A stretch of DNA of 64,000 nucleotides from Edolisoma coerulescens (lineage: Eukaryota; Chordata; Aves; Passeriformes; Campephagidae): assembly GCA_013397115.1 (NCBI GenBank), contig VWZW01006282.1, positions 1,239,831 through 1,303,830 on the forward strand, read 5' to 3'. Made by a program: the position numbers and the translations under genes. Shown piece after piece: positions 12,501-20,812 of the stretch (position 1 is its first letter; each line of letters opens with the position of its first letter). Under the pieces are notes generated by a model. The model was not told where the DNA came from and ran no database searches. It was given only the letters and a program-made list of their open reading frames with translations.

Positions 12501-13885
12501 GCAGGGGCATGAAACTCTGTAGTAGGGATCACAAGTACCCATGCTTCTGAATCTAGACAGACACAAGCTGTGGAAGCCCTGGGATGCTCCACTGCCTTCC
12601 AAGTAAATGAGGAAAGAAACTAAATAGATATTCATCAAAACTGGACTGTTTCCCTCTCACTCCCACTCCCTACATTACCCTGTTTCCCTTTAATCCAACG
12701 CTGGCAAGCACACAGCCCTAGAGCAAGTCAGACCTGACTGAAATCCGTTCTTTTCCCCGGACACATTAATGGGTTGATGTTTCTGGTATCCCTTTGGATC
12801 TGTGCCTGCTGAGTGATGATCAAGGGGTGCTTAGGTACCACTCCAACCAGCTGCTGGACTGGGGGCCTGTGGAGGTGTCAGGTGAGTTTGGGCACCTTTC
12901 TGCTGACATTTAGGGGCACCTAAAAACACACAGCATATACCTGTAGGTACCTAAGAAGCCTTCAGATAAAATGCAGGCATTATACTGACACATCTCAGTG
13001 TTCAGTTTTGGATGTAAACATTTTCCAGCTGCTGGGAGAGAGTTCGGCATATCTAGCCTTTTCATCAATCTAAGTCTCCCCCTCCCTTGGTAAGGTAAGG
13101 CAGAACTCTTCAGTGATTTCATTAAGGAAGGCAAGAGCTGGTGGGAGAGCAGCAGAAACCTGTCCCAAGGCAGGTGAACACTGACACTGCATCTGATCTC
13201 GCTCATCCTGACACCTGGCAGCTGCCACACTTGCATCCGCTGCGCCTGCCAGCTCATCACTGGAAAATCCTTGTCACGGCCACCAGCTCCAGCGGCCCAC
13301 GCTCTTCCCAGCAGGAATGCCAGGCACACGCTCTCTGGGCGGCCGGTGACAGTGGCTCATTTAGGGCTAAAACCAGCCTGCATGACTTGTGCGATTACGT
13401 TGGTTTCATTTTCAGTGCGCGAGGTAGGGCAGAAAGGACTCACGCTGCAGGAAACACGTTGCCCTCTGCCAAAAGCAGCTGCTGCTCGCTGTGACGCTCA
13501 CAAGGATGCCCATCAGCTGAGCCACCGAGTGACCCAGCTGACGGGAGCCGGGGATTAGAGGGAGCCTCTCACACCGGGGATGCCGCACCGCAAACCGCGC
13601 CGGTCCNCGCGGTCGCGCCGTGCCAGGGCAGCCCCGGCCCCACGGCCATGGCCAGCCCCGCTCCCCGCAGCCACCCCGGCACCCCCGCCCCGCCGCCGGC
13701 CCCTCACCCTTGACGTCCTGCACCATGCCGATGGTGCCGCCCGTGTTGATGACCAGCACCCGCGCCTCGGCCTTGGCGGAGGGGGCCGGGGGGCAGCCGG
13801 GGCGCTCCTGGGGCCGGGGCCTGGCCAGGGCTCTGAGCAGGGAGCGCGGCTGTCCCGCCGCCGCCGCCTCCATCCCGCGCCGCAT
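433..13885 (-). CDS. ASPG: ASPG, L-asparaginase / lysophospholipase family gene, 5' six coding exons (3' part outside window)
   Basis: The family hydrolyses L-asparagine to aspartate and ammonia; the mammalian protein is a cytosolic asparaginase with C-terminal ankyrin repeats, also called 60 kDa lysophospholipase. Six coding exons join in phase (178, 130, 112, 126, 84 and 127 bases, 252 codons plus one base). They carry the two asparaginase signatures: TGGTIG with the nucleophilic threonine (exon 1) and HGTDTM (exon 4). Between them the order matches the family: MPMLHDEAYAR, then LDSSNMTPDDW, then the LTGSQVPIY and NDGRDNLLGA segments. The last exon seen ends at VDIT, so the rest of the catalytic domain and the ankyrin repeats must lie beyond position 1. 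All introns are GT/AG. The neighbour on the right is TDRD9 on the same strand. Orthology is inferred from family resemblance and gene order. Confidence 0.92.
560..3190 (-). other. ASPG: ASPG introns 4 and 5
   Basis: Two introns around exon 5 (560-1,647 and 1,732-3,190). They are AT-rich with several short open frames, none of which resembles a known protein. No interspersed repeat was recognised. Confidence 0.6.
1648..1731 (-). CDS. ASPG: ASPG coding exon 5
   Basis: 84 bases (28 codons), phase 0 at both ends. It begins VPIYEL, contains NDGRDNLLGAVLMAG and ends VIPE, all matching the family. The acceptor is a good CTTCAG, but the donor GTCTGT is a weak one. The first intron bases after it would still encode V-C-L, the same residues that start exon 6. 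Confidence 0.9.
3191..3316 (-). CDS. ASPG: ASPG coding exon 4 (HGTDTM active-site motif)
   Basis: 126 bases (42 codons), phase 0 at both ends, CCTCCAG acceptor and GTAATG donor. It carries the second asparaginase signature in GFVILHGTDTMAY, which supplies catalytic threonine and aspartate residues, then ALSFMCENLGKTVVLTGSQ. Confidence 0.95.
3317..6024 (-). other. ASPG: ASPG intron 3
   Basis: 2.7 kb intron between exons 3 and 4. It has low-complexity A/T runs (for example near 5,835) and a plus-strand open frame of about 110 codons at 4,832-5,170 without recognisable domains. Nothing else supported. Confidence 0.6.
6025..6136 (-). CDS. ASPG: ASPG coding exon 3
   Basis: 112 bases, pyrimidine-rich tract and CATAG acceptor, GTACAG donor, ending in phase 0. 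It encodes RIFYTILEL followed by LDSSNMTPDDWAKIAKK, matching the family's LFDSSDMT segment. An AG nine bases further in would break the reading frame, so the upstream AG is used. Confidence 0.92.
6360..7135 (-). mobile_element. CR1 LINE fragment (reverse transcriptase region) in ASPG intron 2
   Basis: The minus strand encodes recognisable CR1 reverse-transcriptase pieces: GISQGSILGPVLFNIFINDM, then RFADDTKLSGAV with the F-x-DD polymerase core, then WAHVNLMRFNKTKCKVLHVG, and further down KDLGMLVDERLDM. Another minus-strand piece near 6,930-7,100 (VSLPSVHGKVMKQILLEALL) belongs upstream in the same ORF. A deletion of the intervening ORF segment near 6,930, plus stops and frameshifts, shows it is a dead truncated copy. 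It has the same orientation as ASPG and is intronic. Confidence 0.9.
8454..8470. repeat. poly(A) run
   Basis: Run of 17 A in ASPG intron 2, about 270 bases from exon 2. Simple low-complexity tract; likely length-variable. Confidence 0.8.
8737..8866 (-). CDS. ASPG: ASPG coding exon 2
   Basis: 130 bases, AG acceptor and GTAAGT donor. It enters in phase 1 from exon 1 and leaves in phase 2. It encodes the segment containing MPMLHDEAYAR and ending NTLVLP, which lines up with the LPMFHDE...DTLVLP stretch of mammalian ASPG. Confidence 0.92.
8867..13707 (-). other. ASPG: ASPG intron 1
   Basis: 4.8 kb first intron, AT-rich except for the CpG-rich last few hundred bases next to exon 1. The longest open frame is plus-strand 10,622-11,152 (176 codons). 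It is antisense to ASPG and shows no domain, signal or compositional sign of being a gene. No interspersed repeat was recognised with confidence. Confidence 0.6.
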
Positions 13886-14115
13886 GATCCGCTACCTCCC
13901 GGCCGCCCGGACAACGGGGAGCTCTAGGGGCGGGAGGGCGGCGGCGGAGCCGCCCCTTCCCGCTGCCCCGGGGGCGGGGAGAGCCGCCGTGCCCGCCCGC
14001 CCGAGCGCGGGGAGCGCCCCTGAGGGGCAGCGGGGCCGCGGTGGGGCAGCCCCGGCACCGCCCCCTGCACTTTGCTCCGCGGGCAGCGCCAGCCCGGGGA
14101 CACGTCAAAGCCCTT
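13560..14115. promoter_or_regulatory. CpG-rich block at the ASPG 5' end (likely promoter)
   Basis: This stretch is strongly GC-rich and dense in CpG, in contrast to the AT-rich sequence on both sides, and it spans ASPG exon 1 and its upstream side. No clear TATA box is visible on the minus strand. A CpG-island promoter starting ASPG transcription around 13.89-14.1 kb is the simplest reading. Long open frames across it on both strands reflect base composition, not genes. One base (13,607) is unresolved. Confidence 0.75.
13708..13885 (-). CDS. ASPG: ASPG coding exon 1
   Basis: The exon contains VLVINTGGTIGM, the first asparaginase signature with its catalytic threonine, and ends in phase 1 before a GTGAG donor. 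I chose the ATG at 13,885 as the outermost in-frame start. A second ATG at 13,873 has a better context (G at -3 and G at +4) and may be the one used. Either gives a longer, arginine/proline/alanine-rich leader than I recall for mammalian ASPG (about 44 or 40 residues before TGGTIG's strand). The exon lies in a CpG-rich block. Confidence 0.85.
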
Positions 14116-14622
14116 CATGCTTGAGGGAGAAGCCAAGAGCAGCGGCGCGTTCTGGGCCCGAGGAGGAGAGAGGGGACACGGGGCTCAGGGTCAGCCCGGC
14201 GAGAGCACCTGCTTCGTCCCTGTTTTCCTTCATGAGGAAGAAGGTGGGAACTGCCCCTGCGTACCTGGCCTCAGAGGCGACTCCTGCCTACCCAGCGTCT
14301 CCCAGAACAAGCAGCGTGGCATGGGCAGCACCCCTGCCCCTCCATTCCGGCTTCCCGATCTGCACCCTCGTCTTCCATCTAGATTTTCTCGCAAGAAGGG
14401 AAAGCTTCAACCTCAGGCTGCACACCCAGCCCTGGGCCAGAGGAGGACAAGCCAGGTAGCACAGTGCCTGATGTAAAAAAAGTTGAAAACTGCGCACAAG
14501 GGTTGTGCGGGAAAGGTCTCCTTGGGCAAAGATGAGGGCTGGGGTATTTTGCAGCCTGCAAACCCACAGCCTGTTCAGACCGATCTCTTACTTAATCAGT
14601 CCTCTCCTGTAGTTTGGCAATA
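14116..14622. other. intergenic sequence upstream of ASPG
   Basis: GC content falls steadily away from the CpG block. The plus-strand open frames here run out of the CpG block and have low-complexity Ala/Pro/Arg composition; I see no gene. Confidence 0.5.
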
Positions 14623-14725
14623 TTATCATAGGATGACAGAATGACTGGGGTGGAAGGGACCTTAAAGAGCACCTGTAGCTTCAATGCCTCTGCCCTGGAC
14701 AGAGATGACCATCAGATCAGTTTGC
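14623..14725 (-). mobile_element. short CR1 LINE 3'-end fragment
   Basis: The plus strand reads as the reverse complement of a CR1 3' end: a degenerate ATCATAGGATGACAGAATG start, then GGAAGGGACCTTAAAGA, which is the CR1 tail block common in birds. About 100 bases remain before similarity fades. Confidence 0.75.
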
Positions 14726-16080
14726 TCAGCTCACAAACTCCTTTATTTGAGCTCTTCTGTCCCTTGAAGGACATTCACCCTCAAAGATTTGTATTTCATG
14801 GAAACCTGTGACCACAAAATCGTTCTTGGTATAGCCAGATCTAACATGGCATTGTGAAAGGTAACTCCTGTTTCTCAGCAGTCTTGCCAGAAGTGCTCAG
14901 GATGAAACAAGCAGAGATGCACAGGTGCGTGTGGGATGATACCATCTCTATCCAAGTAGCTGAGACCTCTGAAAAAGAAGTAAGAGAAAAGAGGAGGGGG
15001 AAGATTACTACACCAACCTCAGACGCTCTGAATATTTGTCTGTTTTATCCTGATGATCATCTCTGCTGTCATTTGCCTTATCTGCAAAAAGCTGGCTATC
15101 ACCAGGAGCTGAATATCATGATACTGAAATTGGCTATAGGTGTAACCGAGCTCCAGTTCATATTTCACCTGTTACCAACCATGTGCCAGGTATTTCTCAG
15201 ATCTTCCTCTCTCTCCCTGTAACAGTCATCCTAAGCTTTGAGACATACAAGGCCTTCTTCAACTCAAATACTTCAAAATAGAAACACTAAGTTTCAAAAC
15301 TAAACACAAGTTTAGCGTTTCATGTCTAGGTAGGAATAGCAGATACATCTGGGTTAGAGAGCAATTTTGCAGATAAAGGAAGTGAGAAAGCACGATGAAA
15401 AAGTAATGTTACAGGTATTTTACAGAAAAAGCTAGAAATGTGTACCTTATACTGGTACTTGAAGAGACTCATTGTGGGAAGGGGGGCAGATTAAGCTCTG
15501 ATACAAAACAAATAGTATTAAGCCCTGTATTGTCGAGTTCAGCTACTGGTTTTACTTCTAAGAATTGTGTTTGGAAAATATATGGTAGTTTCTTTTGAGG
15601 ATTGGGTAGAAGATTAAGTGTGAGGAGGCTGAAGTTTTCAAGGAAATCTGATAAATCTTTAGGTCTGTTGTCATGAGATTTGTTATTACTAGCCAACTAT
15701 AAAGCAAAATCAGCAAAGCAGCTGGCTAAAACCCAATGAGCCAGCTACTGGGGACAGACACTGCTGAGAAGCATGATCTGCATGAGCTGAGAAGTAGCTG
15801 CTGCACAAATACCTTGAGGCTAAACGTGTCACTCGAGTGCCTGAGTTACTCAGTACATCAAAGGAAGAACATGCTTCCTGTAGGAAAGTGGTAGGGATTT
15901 TTTGGCTCCCAGTCATATGAACTTAATTTCTACCCTGCACTGCACCTTCTAAATGAAATGTAACTCAATTTCAAGGTAAAAATAGGGATTGTGGGATAGT
16001 CCAAGTAATTTCTTCTACTTCCAATTTCTACGACTTAGTACTCCAACAGAAATAAATGTTATGTTCTTCCCCCAAGTTGT
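14726..16080. other. intergenic, nothing recognised
   Basis: AT-rich sequence with scattered short open frames, the longest being plus-strand 14,854-15,222 (122 codons). It has no recognisable domain and no splice or promoter context that I can support. Confidence 0.5.
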
Positions 16081-16089
16081 CAATCTCTC

Positions 16090-16275
16090 TCTTAGCGGCC
16101 CAAAACGTGGCACAGAATTCCAGCTGTGGTCTCACAAGTGCCAAGTAGAGGGCAGTAATCATTCCCGTGTCTGCTGGCTGTAATTGTCCTGCTAGTGCAG
16201 CCTAGCCTTCGCTTTCATCGCTGCACGGACCCTTTGCTGCCTCATATGTGACTTGTCCATAGGACCCCCAAGCCC
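16090..16275 (-). mobile_element. old CR1 LINE fragment
   Basis: The plus strand contains GGCCCAAAACGTGGCACAG..., TCTCACAAGTGCCAAGTAGAGGG and a following diverged stretch. These match, in reverse complement, the CR1 3' region ('gggcccaaaactgaacacagt' and 'accagtgccgagtacagggg' blocks recalled from the avian consensus). Heavily diverged, so an old insertion. Confidence 0.75.
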
Positions 16276-18885
16276 TTTTTGCACAGCTGCTACTTAGATT
16301 TTTTTACCTATGCTATAGGCTACTGAACAAAACCCAGCAGTGTCTGAAGGCAGAAACACACTGTGTCGTAGCTCCAGCTGCTGGAGTACACGGTGTGTAT
16401 TGACACATCCACAACAACATTTTCTAAATAAACAAACATTGTGCATCTGCTGCAGAGAAACACTTTTTTCAAAAGAATGAAAAAATTGCATCTAATTCTT
16501 GTTATGTATCAAAGAAACGCATCCCACTTCCTTCATGTATTTCTAGCACAGATCTCAAAGGATCTTTAATCGTTGTGCTCTTTTCCCTGTGCTACTCAGA
16601 GTAAAAGACGTAGTCAAGATCACATGAAAAGAATGTGATGAAGAGTTTCAAATTCTATAGAAGGGTCATTTTAGGTTCTGCAGGAGTCTCTCCAGAAAGA
16701 AGAAAACTGAAGTTCCATTTGAGCAGGATTACTAGAGTTGGTCCGAAATTCAACACTTTCTTTCACAGAATAATCAGCTTTTGAAAACTTTTCTGGCAAA
16801 AAAAAAAAAGAAAAAAAAAAGTTGAAGTTATTTTCCTTGTTCTATGCACCTTACAAGGTGCTTTTTTTTCTGGTTTACACTCAAAAAATATTTATGCAAA
16901 CTCCCAAGATCTAATGTGTGTAAAAGATTTAATGTATCTTGTAAAAGGAAAAATAAACAAAACAACCCTACGTTTTTCTTTTTTACAAGTTAGCTGGATT
17001 GCACTCCTTAGTGGGGCAACACCACAACTGCCTTTGGCCTAAGCTGTTGCTCCATACTTGACTAGCTTTAAATGTCCTTTACGAAATGTAATGAGTTCTA
17101 TCATCTTAGTCTTGACATTTCAGCTTTCCCACCTATAACACACTTTATCAATTAAGGAAAAACAGCAAAGCACAGCAGCTAAGGCCTTAGGAGTCAGAAT
17201 AGGTCAGGACAAGGATAATATGAAGATAGATCTTTCTACTTTGTCAGCTTCAAAACGGTAACTAGAAGTAATTAATATATCTTGGCTGCTCACAGGCTTA
17301 GATAAGTTAAATGGGTCGTGTCAGTCAAACATTATCAAAGAGACGTGATTACTCTTCCCAACACTTAAAAGTATGATTTCATAGGTATTGATGGACAGAT
17401 TAAGAAGTAATTGCTGTGATGGCAGAAACTCTTTCCAACTACTGAGTGCCATTGTATTTCTTCTAACGTATGGGATGCTATTAGATACAGAACATTAAAT
17501 AACCACTTTCTGCTACTGAATGCCACTTTGCTGTTCAGCCATGTCCAGAAAATCTGTTTTAAGACATCTCTTATTTCTTGTGAATTCTATTGATGGCTTC
17601 TCTGGAAATCGTACCACTTTATTCTCTGCCCTCCACACTTCTGTTTGAGCAATGAGTCCCTCCTAGATATCTGTGCAGTTTACTTGAGATCACTTCTCTA
17701 ATCCAGGGATGTCATTCAGAATTCTGTATTCCAACATATGAACAATGCAGAATGCTGTTATGAAAAAAATAAGGGGAAGAAGACTTTACCAAGAAGCTGG
17801 GGTAGACAGGCTTTCCCAAAAGCATGTACAGACAAGGATTAAGCCACCTGTAATCTCTTACCTGAGAGATGTGTGCCTTTAATGAGGGAAACTGGATTTT
17901 AAAAATAAGAAGGGCTGATGTCTCCAGAAGCTAAGAGCATGTCAAGGACTGGCGTGACTTAATAGTCCAACAGATCTCAAGCCATGCTTTTGAATTTATT
18001 TCATGTAAATTTGTCCATAATGCACAAGGGAACTCCGGTCCCACACCTGTAATGTGTGGTTTAGACTGTCAGTGCATTCTCTCGTTTATGGTATCCAGTT
18101 TGCCCAATACTATCAGAAAAACCTTTTCTGCTCTTAAAATTCTGATGTATTTAACTGGTGTTCATGAAGGCAATGGACTCTCCAAATCTGCTGAATGAGC
18201 TTAGGCCTCCTCCAAAGAATTCAGAGTGTCATTGTATAGAACAGTGGAAAGAGAAAGCAGCAAGAAAGGAAAGGAGCAAGCCAGAAGAAAACATGTTCCC
18301 TCTTTTCCTCTGACTGCTGCAGATAGAATAATTCCACTTTAAGCAAGATAAATCATGTACACATATCAAGATGGGAAGAAATCTCATCTACCTGGGAGGG
18401 GTTTTGGGAGCTGGAATGGTTTTGGTTGTGCAGTGGGTAGATGGTGGCAAAGATAATGTTTGAACATGGAAGAGTGTTGAAGACAAAAATGCTGAAAAAC
18501 AAAGAAAGCAGCAAGAAAGTATCACTTTGTTCCTGAGCTGGTGCTTGAAATAGGTGAAGGGCAGAGGAAGGTCAGGATTGGGCAGACACTGACCACGTAG
18601 TAAAGCTTCAAGGTTCTTCTTAGGGCCTTCTGCATCATTAAAGGCCACCCATAAAGCATGTTGGATGAGGCTGAAAGAGGAGCTGGGGACCAGAAATGAA
18701 TCTGCTGTGGGTCTCAGGAGAGAGAGACTGTTCCAAGGCAGGTGGTGCCTGAAGTGCCCAGACTCCTTCCAAGCTTCAGCCTCCGTCTTTCCTTCTTTTC
18801 AAAGTGTTGGTGACCTACAGCTTGTGTCTGTGAGCTGTGCCAGCTGATAGCCCCAGTGCACAGAGGTTGCCAAAAGATGAGGGGG
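16276..18885. other. intergenic, nothing recognised
   Basis: 2.6 kb with A-rich simple tracts at about 16,799-16,821 and otherwise unremarkable AT-rich sequence. I see no exon with conserved coding, no RNA gene and no clear repeat. Confidence 0.5.
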
Positions 18886-19461
18886 AAGTCACCCCTTGTT
18901 CCTCGACTGATTCTTGATAGTGCTGCAGAGCACTTGCTCTGTTCTTTCAGGAGAATCTCACTGTCAGGATGAACAGCAAAAGGGAAAAGGATGTAACACA
19001 GTTGCGAGTTTCAGTTCCTTCCCCAAAGAGTGTGTGTGTAGGGATTAGGGTGGTTTGAATGAACCCAACTGAGTCCTGCTGAGCCTGTGGCCACTTGCAC
19101 CGTGGCAGCTGTGCTCTCTGCAGGGAGTGCGAGTGGGGAAACCAAGGTGAGAGTGGATGTCACTGTGAAGTGATCCATTTCCAGAGAAAACGGGACTGTC
19201 CTCTTTTAGCTGTATGGAATTTTAGGAGGTACAGGTGAGCGCACGTAGATCCTGTAGAAGCTTTGGCCTTTCCTAGCACAGTTGTGCTGCTGTTGGCACC
19301 TGAGCTACCGATTCTGAAAGCTTGCCCATGGATTTTACAAGAGCTTCTGTTTACAGTGCAAAGAGAAAATTGAGTTACCAGGAAAAGGAAGGCCAGAGAC
19401 GGAATTTGAGTAATGAAGGGATGGTGACTTTATAGGCCACAAGGAGTGCAGTCCCAACAGG
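18886..19461 (+). repeat. left arm of a 577-bp long inverted repeat
   Basis: This segment is the reverse complement of 26,826-27,402 with five substitutions and one single-base indel by direct line-by-line comparison (about 99% identity). The match starts at AAGTCACCCCTTGTTCCTC and stops abruptly at GTCCCAACAGG; the flanks are unrelated. It has no open frame of note. The minus strand carries a CCTATAAAG TATA-like string about 25 bases in from the inner end. It does not have the TG...CA ends of an LTR or recognisable transposase ends, so I cannot name a family. Confidence 0.93.
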
Positions 19462-19925
19462 CTCTGCCTTGCTTGACCCATGGTCAGGTGTCTCAGGTTT
19501 ATTTACAGTGACCACTTCCTGCTGCAGAACTGTGACGTGCCCAGAGTGAGAACCGGGTGAGACAAAGGGCTGTTGAAGAGTCACACAGACGATGGCCCAA
19601 GTGAACAGAATTGTCTTGGAGAGGCTACAGAAAAGCTGCAGCTTGCTAACCAGAGGTGAAACCCTCTTCTCGAAAACCAAGATTTATGGAGTTGGTTTGA
19701 TCTTGAGAAGGGAAAACACTGTTGTGTGTGACCAATAATGAGATCTCAGTACACACCAGCTAACTGCTCCCTCAAAATCAAGTCCAGCAAATAGTCTTCC
19801 TGCAGGCATTCTGGGAGCTGTGGTGAACCTTTATTTATGTTGCTTCACAACAGTTGAGGTGACTGCCTAGCTAGATCATCCATCAAAAATAACGAAGCTT
19901 TTAAGAAATCTCCATACATTTTTGA
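19462..19925. other. inverted-repeat spacer, left part
   Basis: Unique-looking sequence inside the inverted repeat, before the CR1 fragment. A minus-strand open frame of about 100 codons (19,375-19,680) crosses the arm boundary and has no recognisable domain. Confidence 0.5.
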
Positions 19926-20812
19926 CCCATTCTTGAGGACCACCTTCTTTGATCTCGAGAACTGTCCATTCCAACAAGGAAGACACCAGGCAGAGGTAGA
20001 ACCAGGCCGGCATGGATGAACAAGGAACTCCAGGTAAGAATTAAGCATAAAAAGTGTTCAAGAAGTGGAAGAAGGGACAGGTGTCCCAGGAGGAATGTAG
20101 AGGTACTGTCAGAATATGCAGGTATGTGTTATGAAAGGCAAGGCCCACCTGAAATTGAATTTACAGAGGGATATGGAGGTTCAACAAGAAAGGTTTCCAA
20201 GGTAAATAAGCAGCCAAAAGGTGACTAGGGAAAAGGTGGGCCCACTGGTGACTGGCAGGGCACTTGGTGACAAAGGACATGAGAGAGCTGACAATGCCAC
20301 CTTTTTCTTCGTCTTCACTGATTGTATTTGCCTCTAGGAATCCCAGGCACCTGAGGCCATTGTAAGATGCAGGGCAAGGAACACTTCCTGTCACTGGAAA
20401 AGGAACATTTAGAGAATATTTAAATAAACCAGCCCCTGACAAGTCTCTGGAACCTGATGGGCTGCACTCACAAGAGCTGAGGGAACTGGTTGATGCCATT
20501 TGAGGACACTTGATAACCTTTGATAGTTCATGGCAATCAGGGGAAGGTTCTTGAGGAGTGGAAGAAAGCAAATGTCACTTCTAACTTCAAGAATGGTGAG
20601 AAGGAGGAGGAGATGGGAAACTAGAGACTGGTCAGCCTCACCTCAATCCCTGGAAAAGTGGTGGAGCAAAGAGATCTGGAAGCTACTTCCAGACATATGA
20701 AGGTCAAACAGGCAGTTAGGAGTAGCTACCACATATTTATCACACTCGATCAACCTGACAGCCCTCTCTGACTACGCAACTGGCTCAGTGGTGAGGAGAG
20801 AGCAGTGTTAAT
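19926..20812 (+). mobile_element. CR1 LINE fragment (5' part of the reverse transcriptase ORF)
   Basis: Plus-strand sequence follows the avian CR1 consensus in order: a GGATGAACAAGGAACTCC block, GGAAGAAGGGACAGG, AAGGCCCACCTGAAATTGAA, GGAATCCCAGGC, CTGATGGGCTGCACTCAC, GTGGAAGAAAGCAAATGTCAC, GTCAGCCTCACCTCAATCCC and a diverged tail. Many stops and indels make it non-functional. It is opposite in orientation to the other CR1 copies here and sits in the spacer of the inverted repeat. Confidence 0.85.

Noticed and set aside
13555..14476. Several long open frames on both strands (up to 279 codons)
   Set aside because: They arise from GC-rich, stop-poor CpG-block composition. Only the frame with the TGGTIG motif is supported as coding.
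20161..20571. Minus-strand open frame of 136 codons
   Set aside because: Lies in the antisense strand of the plus-strand CR1 fragment.
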